The notes: generated by a model not told the origin, from the letters alone. A DNA stretch of 19,736 nt from an uncultured bacterium (GCA_905215575.1 CAJMQV010000021.1:1-19736), one strand, 5' to 3'; numbered from the stretch's first letter, positions 8,336 through 16,406 are shown. Numbers and translations: made by a program.

Positions 8336-8971
8336 ATGGGAAAATTATTTTCAAAAGAGAATAGAGAGGTATTCTCATCACCGATCAACCTCAATAACCC
8401 GGTAGCAGTACAGGTGTTGGGTATCTGTTCGGCTTTGGCTGTAACTTCTCAGTTGATGCCTGCAATTGTGATGGGACTTTCAGTAACAGTTATTACCGCA
8501 TTCTCAAACCTGATCATTTCTTTGATCCGTAATACCATTCCTAACCGAATCCGTATCATCGTTCAGTTGGTTGTGGTTGCGGCTCTGGTAACCATCGTAA
8601 GTATGGTTCTGAAGGCTTTTGCTTATGACGTAAGTGTTCAGCTTTCTGTATACGTAGGTTTGATCATCACCAACTGTATCCTGATGGGACGTTTGGAGGC
8701 ATTTGCCATGATGAACGGTCCTTGGGAAAGCTTCCTCGATGGTATCGGTAACGGATTGGGTTATGCCATGGTATTGGTTATCGTAGGTGCTGTACGTGAG
8801 TTCCTGGGTAACGGTAGCTTGCTTGGCTTCCAGATTATTCCTGACGGATTCTACGAAATGGGTTATATGAACAACGGTATGATGACCATGCCGGCTATGG
8901 CTTTGATCCTGGTAGGATGTTTCATCTGGGCACAGCGTGCAATCAACGATCCTGACAAGAAGAAAAAGTAA
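8336..8971 (+). CDS. nqrD: Na+-translocating NADH:quinone reductase subunit D
   Basis: NqrD is an integral membrane subunit that together with NqrE holds an intramembrane iron centre between NqrF and NqrC. From ATG 8336 the product is 211 residues, matching the usual length (about 210). Six hydrophobic segments are visible. Family blocks include NNPVAVQVLGICSALAVTSQ, SLIRNTIPNRIRIIVQ, VGLIITNCILMGRLEAFAM and SFLDGIGNGLGYA. The two conserved metal-ligand cysteines are Cys31 (LGICSALAV) and Cys114 (ITNCILMG). It lies 15 nt after nqrC and 28 nt before nqrE. The upstream in-frame TTG at 8321 is rejected because GGAGG sits downstream of it. Confidence 0.97.
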   Translation: MGKLFSKENREVFSSPINLNNPVAVQVLGICSALAVTSQLMPAIVMGLSVTVITAFSNLIISLIRNTIPNRIRIIVQLVVVAALVTIVSMVLKAFAYDVSVQLSVYVGLIITNCILMGRLEAFAMMNGPWESFLDGIGNGLGYAMVLVIVGAVREFLGNGSLLGFQIIPDGFYEMGYMNNGMMTMPAMALILVGCFIWAQRAINDPDKKKK

Positions 8972-8999
8972 TTAACACATACTGGATAAAAGAAAAATT

Positions 9000-9626
9000 A
9001 TGGAACATTTATTAAGCTTGTTTGTCCGTTCAATTTTTGTGGACAATATGATTTTCGCTTTCTTCTTGGGTATGTGTTCATACTTGGCCGTATCTAAGAA
9101 TGTAAAGACTTCACTCGGACTGGGTATCGCCGTAACCTTCGTGTTGCTGGTAACCGTTCCGGTGGACTATTTGTTGCAGACCAAAGTTTTGGCTGAAGAT
9201 GGAATCTTGGGTCAGGACCTCACATATCTGGCATTTATCCTGTTTATCGCTGTGATTGCCGGTATTGTGCAGTTGGTTGAGATGATCGTGGAGCGTTTCT
9301 CTCCATCACTTTACTCAGCATTGGGTATTTTCCTTCCGTTGATTGCTGTGAACTGTGCCATCATGGGTGCTTCTCTGTTCATGCAGCAGAGAATCCAGAT
9401 GGATCCGGCTACCAGCTCTCAGGCTATCGCTAATGTATGGGATTCTCTGGCTTATGCGTTGGGTTCAGGTATCGGTTGGACTCTGGCTATCGTTTCTTTG
9501 GCGGCTATCCGCGAGAAAATGGCTTACACCAACGTGCCGAAGCCATTGCAGGGATTGGGTATCACCTTCATCACTGTCGGTTTGATGGCCATGGCATTTA
9601 TGTGTTTCTCAGGTTTGAAAATTTAA
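9000..9626 (+). CDS. nqrE: Na+-translocating NADH:quinone reductase subunit E
   Basis: NqrE is a six-helix membrane subunit, homologous to NqrD but inserted in the opposite orientation, and it supplies the other two cysteines of the intramembrane iron centre. The 208-residue product fits the family. Key blocks are LSLFVRSIFVDNMIFAFFLG, MCSYLAVSKNVKTSLGLG, ALGIFLPLIAVNCAIMGAS and IREKMAYTNVPKPLQGLGI. The expected cysteines are Cys26 (GMCSYLA) and Cys119 (VNCAIMG), matching the pair seen in NqrD. It begins 28 nt after nqrD and ends 18 nt before nqrF, within the operon. Confidence 0.97.
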   Translation: MEHLLSLFVRSIFVDNMIFAFFLGMCSYLAVSKNVKTSLGLGIAVTFVLLVTVPVDYLLQTKVLAEDGILGQDLTYLAFILFIAVIAGIVQLVEMIVERFSPSLYSALGIFLPLIAVNCAIMGASLFMQQRIQMDPATSSQAIANVWDSLAYALGSGIGWTLAIVSLAAIREKMAYTNVPKPLQGLGITFITVGLMAMAFMCFSGLKI

Positions 9627-9644
9627 TAGGAAAGGGAATAAACA

Positions 9645-10919
9645 ATGGATATGAATTTTATTTTTACGAGCATTGGAGTATTCCTCGTGATCATCCTGCT
9701 GTTGGTGATTATCTTGCTCGTAGCAAAGAAATATTTGTCACCAAGTGGAAATGTAAATATCAAGATCAACGGTGACAAGACTGTTTCTGTAGCTCAGGGC
9801 GGCAGCTTGCTGTCTGCTTTGTCAGAGCAGGGTATTTACTTGCCTTCTGCCTGTGGTGGTAAGGGTTCTTGCGGTCAGTGCAAGTGCCAGGTTCCTGCCG
9901 GTGGTGGTGAGATTCTGGATTCAGAAAAGGGACACTTTACCCGTAAGCAGATCAAGGATAACTGGCGTCTGGGATGTCAGTGCAAGGTAAAGAGCGATAT
10001 GGAAATCGTAGTTCCTGAATCAGTAATGGGTGTTAAGGAATATGAGTGTACCGTTATCAGCAACAAGAACGTGGCTACCTTTATCAAGGAGTTCATCGTG
10101 CAGTTGCCTGAAGGTGCTCACATGGACTTCATTCCGGGTTCATATGCTCAGATTAAGATTCCTAAGTTCAAGATGGACTATAATAAGGATATCGACAAGG
10201 ATCTGATTGGTCCGGAATATCTGCCAGCATGGGAGAAGTTCGGTCTGTTCGGTTTGAAGTGTGAGAACACAGAGGAAACCATCCGTGCTTACTCTATGGC
10301 CAACTACCCGGCTGAGGGTGACCGTTTCATGTTGACTGTACGTATCGCTACTCCTCCGTTCAAACCGAAAGATCAGGGTCCTGGCTTCATGGATGTCATG
10401 CCGGGTATCGCTTCTTCATACATCTTTACTCTGAAACCGGGTGACAAGGTGATTATGAGTGGTCCTTACGGTGACTTCCACCCAATCTTCAACTCTAAGA
10501 AAGAGATGATGTGGGTAGGTGGTGGTGCCGGTATGGCTCCTCTGCGTGCTCAGATTATGCATATGACCAAGACTTTGAAGACAACTGATCGTAAGATGAG
10601 TTACTTCTATGGTGCCCGTGCGCTGAACGAGGTATTCTATCTGGAAGACTTCCTGCAGTTGGAGAAGGATTTCCCGAACTTCAGCTTCCACTTGGCTCTC
10701 GACCGTCCGGATCCGGCAGCCGATGCAGCGGGCGTGAAGTATACTCCGGGATTTGTTCATCAGGTAATTTACGAAACATACCTGAAGAATCACGAGGCTC
10801 CGGAAGATATCGAATACTACATGTGTGGTCCTGGCCCGATGTCAAAAGCTGTGGTTAGCATGCTCGACAGTCTGGGTGTTGAACCTGAAAGTATCATGTA
10901 CGATAACTTCGGTGGATAG
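9645..10919 (+). CDS. nqrF: Na+-translocating NADH:quinone reductase subunit F (NADH dehydrogenase)
   Basis: NqrF is the electron entry subunit: it oxidises NADH at FAD and passes electrons through a 2Fe-2S cluster to the membrane subunits. The 424-residue product has one N-terminal membrane helix (about 7-27) and then a plant-type ferredoxin domain with ligands Cys70, Cys76, Cys79 and Cys111 (ACGGKGSCGQC, then LGCQC). The FAD domain carries RAYSMAN (214-220), and the NADH domain carries GGGAGMAPLR (292-301) and CGPGPM (394-399). The characteristic C-terminus MYDNFGG is present. The stretch PKFKMDYNKDIDKDLIGPEY is the family's insertion in the FAD domain. It is the last gene of the operon, followed by a strong terminator at 10954. 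Confidence 0.98.
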   Translation: MDMNFIFTSIGVFLVIILLLVIILLVAKKYLSPSGNVNIKINGDKTVSVAQGGSLLSALSEQGIYLPSACGGKGSCGQCKCQVPAGGGEILDSEKGHFTRKQIKDNWRLGCQCKVKSDMEIVVPESVMGVKEYECTVISNKNVATFIKEFIVQLPEGAHMDFIPGSYAQIKIPKFKMDYNKDIDKDLIGPEYLPAWEKFGLFGLKCENTEETIRAYSMANYPAEGDRFMLTVRIATPPFKPKDQGPGFMDVMPGIASSYIFTLKPGDKVIMSGPYGDFHPIFNSKKEMMWVGGGAGMAPLRAQIMHMTKTLKTTDRKMSYFYGARALNEVFYLEDFLQLEKDFPNFSFHLALDRPDPAADAAGVKYTPGFVHQVIYETYLKNHEAPEDIEYYMCGPGPMSKAVVSMLDSLGVEPESIMYDNFGG

Positions 10920-10953
10920 TCTTTATTTGATTGACAAGACAATTTTTATTCAT

Positions 10954-10990
10954 AAGAACCGCTGGTATTTGCCAGCGGTTCTTTTATTTT
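10954..10990 (+). terminator. Rho-independent terminator of the nqr operon
   Basis: A perfect 12-bp stem (10954-10965 with 10972-10983, arm AAGAACCGCTGG) closes a 6-nt loop and runs into a T-rich tail. It starts 35 nt after the nqrF stop codon. Confidence 0.93.
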
Positions 10991-10995
10991 TATTC

Positions 10996-11769
10996 TCACT
11001 AAGAGAAAATTTTTATAAGATAAGAAAGAGCTACAATTTACGATAAACTCTTATATCATGTTCTTTCTTAAAATGAAACAAGCCGAAAATCTTTAGAAAT
11101 ACAAGTATGGTTTTCTTGTACGGATATTTCTATAAGGATAAAATGTCGGTACCGGATAGAAAGGTAATGATGTTTGTACTCTTTCTATTTTTATATCTCT
11201 TTAAAAGAACCTGTGCTTTAAGACCTTGTACGATTCGAAACAAAATTCTCATTATCCTATATAATTTCTTTGTTGTGTCTTATTGGATAATTTGTTTAAT
11301 AATTATAGGTATAGTCTTTAAAAATACTATTATATCCTTTCCGAAAAAGGAAAAAGATAAAGGGCTTGTATGGATTTAAGTCCTTTATTATCACATAAAT
11401 ATGGATTTTCTGATAGATAGATAACGATTTCTACTTTTCCTTTATTGTCAATCTGATATCCTTTGTTTTTAAGTATTTGTGTAAAAAGTAATAAAATGGA
11501 CTGAAATGGACCAAGCTGTCTCGTTTTAAGATCCATATCTTTGCATCGAATCCCAACAAGACCTGCTGTTTGGTCTGAATTACTCAGAAGCAAGTTTACA
11601 AAAATCATTTTAATGGATTGCTGAGATTTACTTGCTGTATTGATTGTTTACAAGCAATTTTAAGACGGGAGGAGTTTATAAAGATTCATTTTAGTGGAGG
11701 ATATTAAAAATCAAAACATATTGTAAAACAAATAAAGACGTAAGGTCTGTTTAATAAAAAACGAAGGAT
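10996..11769. other. AT-rich stretch without a confident gene
   Basis: These roughly 770 bases between the nqr terminator and the next gene are clearly richer in A/T than the operon. Two short open frames exist: 90 codons on the plus strand (11107-11379), with Phe/Leu/Ile-rich composition typical of translated AT-rich DNA, and 92 codons on the minus strand (11330-11608), with a slightly more protein-like composition. They overlap, and neither has a recognisable domain or a TAnnTTTG promoter. I see no tRNA, transposase or long repeat here. It may hold a decayed gene or regulatory RNA, but nothing can be named. Confidence 0.5.
11330..11608 (-). CDS. Doubtful small hypothetical protein
   Basis: This is a 92-codon frame starting with ATG at 11608. 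The product has a mixed composition (for example KNKGYQIDNKGKVEIVIYL) that reads more like a real protein than the overlapping plus-strand frame, and it could be the remnant of a longer gene. I recognise no family, signal peptide or catalytic motif, and I see no promoter or Shine-Dalgarno site upstream. It is listed only so it can be checked against other genomes. Confidence 0.2.
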   Translation of the reverse strand: MIFVNLLLSNSDQTAGLVGIRCKDMDLKTRQLGPFQSILLLFTQILKNKGYQIDNKGKVEIVIYLSENPYLCDNKGLKSIQALYLFPFSERI

Positions 11770-12342
11770 ATGAGAAAGATTGGTACATTAAAGATTATGC
11801 GTAGCACATTATTTCTTTTTTTATTGTCTGGAGCTACTATGAGTAATGCTTATACACCAGGTTTGTTGTGGCGCTTTGAAACGATAGGTGCTGCAGAGAA
11901 ACACATTCCGGTTGTGATTACTGAAACACAGAATTCATTATTGGCAGAGGCGAAAGTAAAAGCCTTTCTAACCGATTTTTACGAAAAGTATATTTTTAAT
12001 ACCAAGAAGTCTTCTTTGTCTTTTGAGGAAGCGGTACAGAAATCATGTACAAAAGCTTTGCAGCAATATTTGCAAGAGCAATATGAATATGAATGCGAAA
12101 GTGGTCCTTGTTATGAGATGTCCTGCTTCCTGACCGGTAATCAGGATGGTGAGAGCGAAGTTTCAAAAATGCTTAGAGTAGAGTCTTATGGTGGAGACTG
12201 GTATAAGGTGGTTTATGTGGAAATGGGAACTGTTGGGACTACCTATGTTCACTGTGTTGTTGACAATGGAGCGTTGAAGATGGATAAGCTGACAAATTCT
12301 TCTTCAAAAGTAAATAGTTCAAGAGGATTTATTTCTTATTGA
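11770..12342 (+). CDS. Small secreted protein, possibly DUF3828/NTF2-like
   Basis: This 190-residue exported protein is of unknown function. The N-terminus is a signal peptide: basic residues (MRKIGTLKIMR), a hydrophobic core (STLFLFLLSGATM) and a likely cleavage after SNA (residue 27). A second in-frame ATG at 11797 (residue 10) would also leave a workable signal. The mature part has a helical segment (about 48-90, AKVKAFLTDFYEKYIF), then a beta-rich half ending VVDNGALKMDKLTN. This layout, a helix with FYxxYI followed by a sheet with a WYKVVY strand, resembles DUF3828-type NTF2-like proteins, but that is a fold-level guess. Four cysteines (SCTKAL, CESGPCYEMSC) could form disulfides in the periplasm. 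It opens a run of envelope-protein genes; I see no clear promoter box before it. Confidence 0.8.
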   Translation: MRKIGTLKIMRSTLFLFLLSGATMSNAYTPGLLWRFETIGAAEKHIPVVITETQNSLLAEAKVKAFLTDFYEKYIFNTKKSSLSFEEAVQKSCTKALQQYLQEQYEYECESGPCYEMSCFLTGNQDGESEVSKMLRVESYGGDWYKVVYVEMGTVGTTYVHCVVDNGALKMDKLTNSSSKVNSSRGFISY

Positions 12343-12389
12343 TGCAATAAGACCGGAATAGTACGGTTTTTTGATTCCATTCATATTTG

Positions 12390-12409
12390 AAGGCAGAATC
12401 TGCTTTTTA
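12390..12409 (+). terminator. Probable terminator after the 11770 gene
   Basis: A 7-bp stem with one G-U pair (12390-12396 with 12400-12406) closes a 3-nt loop and is followed by a T-run to 12408. It lies 48 nt after the stop codon. A second, weaker ACCG/CGGT hairpin with a T-run lies just upstream (12352-12372). Confidence 0.5.
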
Positions 12410-12445
12410 ATACCTTGACTAATGTTTAATAATAGAATTTATATC

Positions 12446-12949
12446 ATGAAAGTATTTAATTTCCTGGGAATTTGTGCATTATCCATACTTCTGTTTTCTT
12501 GTGGCAATGCAAGTAAGGATAATAAAAACGAATCAGAATCTTCTGAAAGTTCTTATGATATTTCCTCTTCAGAAAATCAATCATCCGATGAATCTTCTTC
12601 TTATACGGGTTTAAGTTCCGAATCTTCTGATGAGGAAGCTGCCATGGAAAGTATGGAAACTTCTGTATCCGATGATACGGATATCTCAGAATCCGCTTCT
12701 TCGGACGAGGATTGGGATGAGCTGTTGGACGCTTATGATGATCTGGTGGATGCCTATATAAAGTTCTTACAAAAATATCAGAAAGGCGATCTTTCGGCGT
12801 TGAATGAGTACATGGAAGCACTGGAGAAGGCGCAAAAGTACTCGGAAAAATTGTCTAAAGGCCAGAGTATGATGACTTCCTCACAGATGAAGCGCTACAT
12901 GGACATCACAAAGAAAATGACAGATGCCGCTGTTTCTTTGGGAATGTAA
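12446..12949 (+). CDS. Acidic Ser/Asp/Glu-rich lipoprotein of unknown function
   Basis: This 167-residue protein is predicted to be lipid-anchored. The signal (MKVFNFLGICALSILLFSC) ends in a lipobox with Cys19. It is followed by an extreme low-complexity linker (about 22-88) made almost only of Ser, Glu, Asp and Asn, and then by a compact helical domain (about 88-164: WDELLDAYDDLVDAYIKFLQ, later SSQMKRYMDITKKMTDAA). The domain resembles small helical domains found in other Bacteroides lipoproteins (DUF6591-like), which I cannot confirm. I chose ATG 12446 because the upstream in-frame ATG at 12422 adds eight residues ahead of a normal signal peptide. It lies 85 nt before the next lipoprotein gene, so the two may be co-transcribed. 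No enzyme motif is visible; the linker suggests a spacer holding the helical domain away from the membrane. Confidence 0.85.
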   Translation: MKVFNFLGICALSILLFSCGNASKDNKNESESSESSYDISSSENQSSDESSSYTGLSSESSDEEAAMESMETSVSDDTDISESASSDEDWDELLDAYDDLVDAYIKFLQKYQKGDLSALNEYMEALEKAQKYSEKLSKGQSMMTSSQMKRYMDITKKMTDAAVSLGM

Positions 12950-13034
12950 ATAATTGTAGGCGATGGAATTTACATTGTGGGAAACCTTTCGCGAAGTTAT
13001 TGTTTTAATATATTACTAATCTAATCTTTATTTT

Positions 13035-14114
13035 ATGAAGAAAACATTTATTGTATGTACTTTGATTGCTACAGCTTTATTCAGTTCCTGTTCGGATAAT
13101 CCTGATTCTTTGTCATCCGGAAAGATTGAAACACTGGTTGAAGAGATGCTTGTGTCGAGCGGTCAGGATCAGGGATATATTCAGATTCCATTGGGATATT
13201 ATGAGCTTAATAATATTGAGACACGTTATCAGTTGAGCCGTTTGAGTGCTGCCGGCTTGATAACTTATAAGGTAGAACGGTATAATTGGTGGAATAAGGT
13301 TTTGCAGATCAATGATTTTTGGGGAGAATCCTATGGATCTGTGAACTACAGTGAGGAAAAACATATAATGGTTCGGGTTGAACTTACCGAAGAAGGCAAG
13401 AAACTCATGGTTGATTCCATTCCGGAGCCTAAACCGGTTTTGGACGAGGAAATGTTGCAGCCGGAGGTAAATCTGGCTGAATTTCCTGAAAACAAGATAA
13501 CCCGGGATAATTATGTGAAGACGTTTGAAAACTGGCCTGCTATCCCTTGTCCTGAAACGGGCGGTTCATCAAATATTCACAAGGACGAGAGTTCTTTGAA
13601 AAAAGATACCGAGAAATCTGAATCTACTGTTGAAGATGAAATGGAAGAAGCATTTGAGGATAACAACGAGTATCTGAAGCAAATTGAAGAATACCGCAAT
13701 AGTGGTAAATACGAGGTGCTTTCCATGGATATAGAAACTTCCAGCAAGTATGAAGCGGCAAAGGCAAAGGAAAACAAGCGTATTGTGGCCATGAAGGCAT
13801 ATAAACTGAAGGTTGAAAAAGCCCGGTTCATTCAGGTTGTCAACACCGATGAGGGAGTTCATGCTACAGCCGAGGTTATTGTCCAGTATTCTGATGTTAC
13901 TCCGGTTTGCCGTGCATGGCGTCAGATTTACAATGAAACACGTCTTTGTGCTCCTGTTACCTTGGTTTATTTCAACGATAAAGGTTGGATTCTGCAAGAA
14001 AAGAATCTGCATTTTTCTGCGAACTCTACTTTGGGAAAATCTCTGACTGAAACCGGAAATATCAGTGGAGCGGAGAGTGGAAGTGGCGCAGCAAAGGAAA
14101 CTGCTCAGGAGTAG
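13035..14114 (+). CDS. Lipoprotein with a winged-helix-like N-terminal domain
   Basis: This 359-residue protein is of unknown function. The signal MKKTFIVCTLIATALFSSC gives a lipid-anchored Cys19; the next residues (SDNPD) are acidic, a feature that can mark surface-exposed lipoproteins in Bacteroidota. Residues about 30-126 read like a winged helix: a helix (IETLVEEML), a recognition-helix-like stretch (TRYQLSRLSAAGLITYKV), then a strand and the typical ending VELTEEGKKLM. After a Pro/Glu-rich linker and a strongly charged helical part (about 182-260), a beta-rich C-terminal domain (about 262-328: VHATAEVIVQYSDVTPVC) follows. The last 30 residues are Gly/Ser/Ala-rich. A strong terminator follows at 14147. 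A cytoplasmic DNA-binding role is unlikely given the lipobox; the fold may serve protein binding. Confidence 0.85.
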   Translation: MKKTFIVCTLIATALFSSCSDNPDSLSSGKIETLVEEMLVSSGQDQGYIQIPLGYYELNNIETRYQLSRLSAAGLITYKVERYNWWNKVLQINDFWGESYGSVNYSEEKHIMVRVELTEEGKKLMVDSIPEPKPVLDEEMLQPEVNLAEFPENKITRDNYVKTFENWPAIPCPETGGSSNIHKDESSLKKDTEKSESTVEDEMEEAFEDNNEYLKQIEEYRNSGKYEVLSMDIETSSKYEAAKAKENKRIVAMKAYKLKVEKARFIQVVNTDEGVHATAEVIVQYSDVTPVCRAWRQIYNETRLCAPVTLVYFNDKGWILQEKNLHFSANSTLGKSLTETGNISGAESGSGAAKETAQE

Positions 14115-14146
14115 CCAGTGGCTTGTCTGAAGCATAGGAGATAGAG

Positions 14147-14174
14147 CAGGGGGACAAGGTGCCCCCTGTTTTTT
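14147..14174 (+). terminator. Rho-independent terminator after the 13035 lipoprotein gene
   Basis: A GC-rich 7-bp stem (CAGGGGG 14147-14153 with CCCCCTG 14162-14168) closes an 8-nt loop, followed by six T residues. It lies 33 nt after the stop codon, so the next gene probably has its own promoter. Confidence 0.9.
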
Positions 14175-14204
14175 GAAAATAGAATTTATATGGAAGAAAT
14201 GAAT

Positions 14205-16184
14205 ATGAAAAAGAAGATTGTATATTCGCTTTTAGCGTTGATGCTTTGTCCTTTGGTCATATGGGCTGAAGATTGGTCAAAACTGGGTTTTAAAGGAAAA
14301 GTTCTTACTGCTACAGTAAGTAGAGGATCAAATTACGTATGTTTTGCAAGCTTTACTCCGGAAGGTGAGTTGAAGCAGTATAATTTTTATAATATTGAGC
14401 TTGGCGAAGTTCTACGCTCCTCAAAACAGGTTTTTAAAAATGATCATCTTACTGTTCTGATGAAAAATGGCCGGCTGAGTAAAATTACAAAGGTTATTAA
14501 TGGGAGAACTAATGTGGCTGATATTAATTATGGTAAGAATGGGCAACTTTCTAGTTTGAAAATTACTCAATATTGGAAAACAACAACCCAGAGTTATGTC
14601 AGTAGTTCTTCCCGAATGAATAGCTCTGTGAAAAAAGCGAATCAATTGAAAAAAGCGCTAAGCCAACTGAAGAAAGGTAGTGCTGCATATAAACAGACTT
14701 ATGCAAATTATCAGGCAGCGGTTCGTGCAGCGTCAGTTCTTAATTCAGGTGGGGAGATAGTTACGAATACTCAGTCTCATTCTGATGTTTGGTTAGATGG
14801 AAAGTTCTCAGACTATAAATATGATGCACATGGAAACTGGATTGCGCGCAAGATGGAAACTAAAGATGGTAAGGTTATAACTGAGGTCCAGATGATCACT
14901 TATGAACCGGAATTCTTGAGCGACTACAATTGGAAACTTACAGAAGAAAACGGTGATCTGGATAAGGTAGAGGAATTTTTTATGGATACTGTAAAGAATA
15001 CGAAGACCTATCGTGACAAGGCATACGAATATTGGAATGCGCATATTCTGGCAGAAATGGTAGAGAAATACAATAATGCGTCCGACAAACTGACTCATGC
15101 TGCTTCTTCGAAAATTTGTTCTGAAGAAAACAGAGAGAAACTGTTGGTTATTGCCCGTGAACAGATTTATCAGCAGCAGGTATTGGCTGAGCGTGATTAT
15201 GTCAAGCTGAGGGCCATGTCAGAGTTGAGTGATCGTGATATGAAGATTTTCAATGTGGAATATCAGAACAAGATTCTGGCACGTTCCCAAAGCATGTATG
15301 AGGATTCCATCACTTATCTGCAGGATAAGATTGCGAAAGAACTTGCCAATAAGCAATATGAAGAGGCACGCACCACTTCTTTGCATGCTCTGACCATTAA
15401 TGCCAACAATGAAACTTTCTTGAAGCAGCGTGCCGAAGCCGAGTATCAGCTGTTGATGGCAAAGAAGGAAAACAATACGGTTACATCTGCTGATTATAAA
15501 CAGTTTCGTACGGACAATCCCAATTCTTTGTATGATGCAGAAGTGGCCAAACTGTATGATCGTAAATACACCCGCGAAAATAGAGGACGTTTCTATCACA
15601 TAGGCGCAGCCGGTGAAATTTCCTTCGGAAAGGGCATGTTCGAATCTACCGGAGGTTTGGGTGTTCGACTCGGCTGGCACTGTTCGATCATTAACTTTTA
15701 TACAGGAATTCAGTATGGTGGTTTTGGAGTATTTTCCAAGGGTGAGTCTTCAGATGCAGATGAAGATACCCGGACCAGAGGCGGGCACTTTACCGGCCAG
15801 CATATGACCATTCCGCTTATGTTGCGTTTTAATTTCGCACGGAGTTTTACTGATAATCTGTATGTCGGTTTGGGTGCTAACTTCAATGTAGCCACACAGG
15901 CTTATTTGGGATATGCTGATCAAGACGATAATGTGCATCATTTTGTAGATAAGAATTTCTATAATAAGACAGCCTTTATCACTCCGCGTTTTGCTTTTGG
16001 ATATAGTGGAAGCTTCGTAGAATTTGAAGTGTTTGGTTTGTATGAACTTGGTGATGTGGTCAATGTGAGCCTGATTAACCGTCACATTGACGATAATCCT
16101 AATTATAAGTTCGATCTTGAGGGCATTAACAAACAGTATGGACATAGATTCCGTGGGGGACTTGCTCTTCGTTTTATGTTCTAA
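14205..16184 (+). CDS. Large exported protein with C-terminal outer-membrane beta-barrel
   Basis: This 659-residue protein is of unknown function. The signal peptide MKKKIVYSLLALMLCPLVIWA is followed by EDW. Residues about 24-235 form a beta-rich region with repeated strand-turn units (NYGKNGQLSSLKITQYW; YKYDAHGNWIARKM), resembling the YD-like repeats common in Bacteroidales exported proteins, interrupted by a Lys/Ser/Ala-rich helical insert (about 135-180). Residues about 250-455 are helical, possibly TPR-like. Residues about 462-659 look like an outer-membrane barrel of roughly eight to ten strands (FYTGIQYGGFGVF, PLMLRFNFA, LYVGLGANFNVATQ) and end in the aromatic FMF that typically serves as the assembly signal. 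ATG at 14205 is preferred over the in-frame ATGs at 14190 and 14199 because the signal peptide then starts with MKKK. Strong terminators before and after make it a single-gene unit. Confidence 0.85.
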   Translation: MKKKIVYSLLALMLCPLVIWAEDWSKLGFKGKVLTATVSRGSNYVCFASFTPEGELKQYNFYNIELGEVLRSSKQVFKNDHLTVLMKNGRLSKITKVINGRTNVADINYGKNGQLSSLKITQYWKTTTQSYVSSSSRMNSSVKKANQLKKALSQLKKGSAAYKQTYANYQAAVRAASVLNSGGEIVTNTQSHSDVWLDGKFSDYKYDAHGNWIARKMETKDGKVITEVQMITYEPEFLSDYNWKLTEENGDLDKVEEFFMDTVKNTKTYRDKAYEYWNAHILAEMVEKYNNASDKLTHAASSKICSEENREKLLVIAREQIYQQQVLAERDYVKLRAMSELSDRDMKIFNVEYQNKILARSQSMYEDSITYLQDKIAKELANKQYEEARTTSLHALTINANNETFLKQRAEAEYQLLMAKKENNTVTSADYKQFRTDNPNSLYDAEVAKLYDRKYTRENRGRFYHIGAAGEISFGKGMFESTGGLGVRLGWHCSIINFYTGIQYGGFGVFSKGESSDADEDTRTRGGHFTGQHMTIPLMLRFNFARSFTDNLYVGLGANFNVATQAYLGYADQDDNVHHFVDKNFYNKTAFITPRFAFGYSGSFVEFEVFGLYELGDVVNVSLINRHIDDNPNYKFDLEGINKQYGHRFRGGLALRFMF

Positions 16185-16207
16185 GTAGTATACTTTCCTG
16201 AATATGA

Positions 16208-16248
16208 ACGGTCTTTCGTATATGTGAATATGCGCAAGGCCGTTTTTT
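16208..16248 (+). terminator. Strong rho-independent terminator after the 14205 gene
   Basis: A 16-bp stem (16208-16223 with 16228-16243) with one mismatch and two G-U pairs closes a GTGA tetraloop and is followed by a run of T residues. It begins 24 nt after the stop codon. Confidence 0.92.
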
Positions 16249-16367
16249 ATCTATGCTGTTTTTCCTCTGTAATTAAAAAAATGTATGTGGAATATATGAT
16301 ATGTATTAACAAAGTATAAAGATAGGAGTCTTTTTCGTCAGATACTTTCAGAAACAGAAAAAATATC

Positions 16368-16375
16368 TATCTTTG
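16368..16375 (+). promoter_or_regulatory. -7 promoter element of the HIU hydrolase-like gene
   Basis: TATCTTTG matches TAnnTTTG and lies 31 nt before the ATG at 16407. A weak -33 candidate (CTTTC, 16345-16349) sits about 18 nt upstream. The same octamer precedes the peptidase gene at 17861. Confidence 0.7.
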
Positions 16376-16406
16376 TAATCAGTACAAATTTAAAACGTAT
16401 TCCATT

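Noticed and set aside
4902..10919. Possibility that the six-gene operon is the related Rnf complex rather than NQR
   Set aside because: The order A-B-C-D-E-F, the NqrA type of first subunit without 4Fe-4S cysteines, the NqrF FAD/NADH domains and the MYDNFGG ending all indicate NQR.
11107..11379. A 90-codon plus-strand frame, possibly a small membrane protein
   Set aside because: The Phe/Ile/Leu-rich product is what random AT-rich DNA gives; there is no promoter, Shine-Dalgarno site or homologous pattern.
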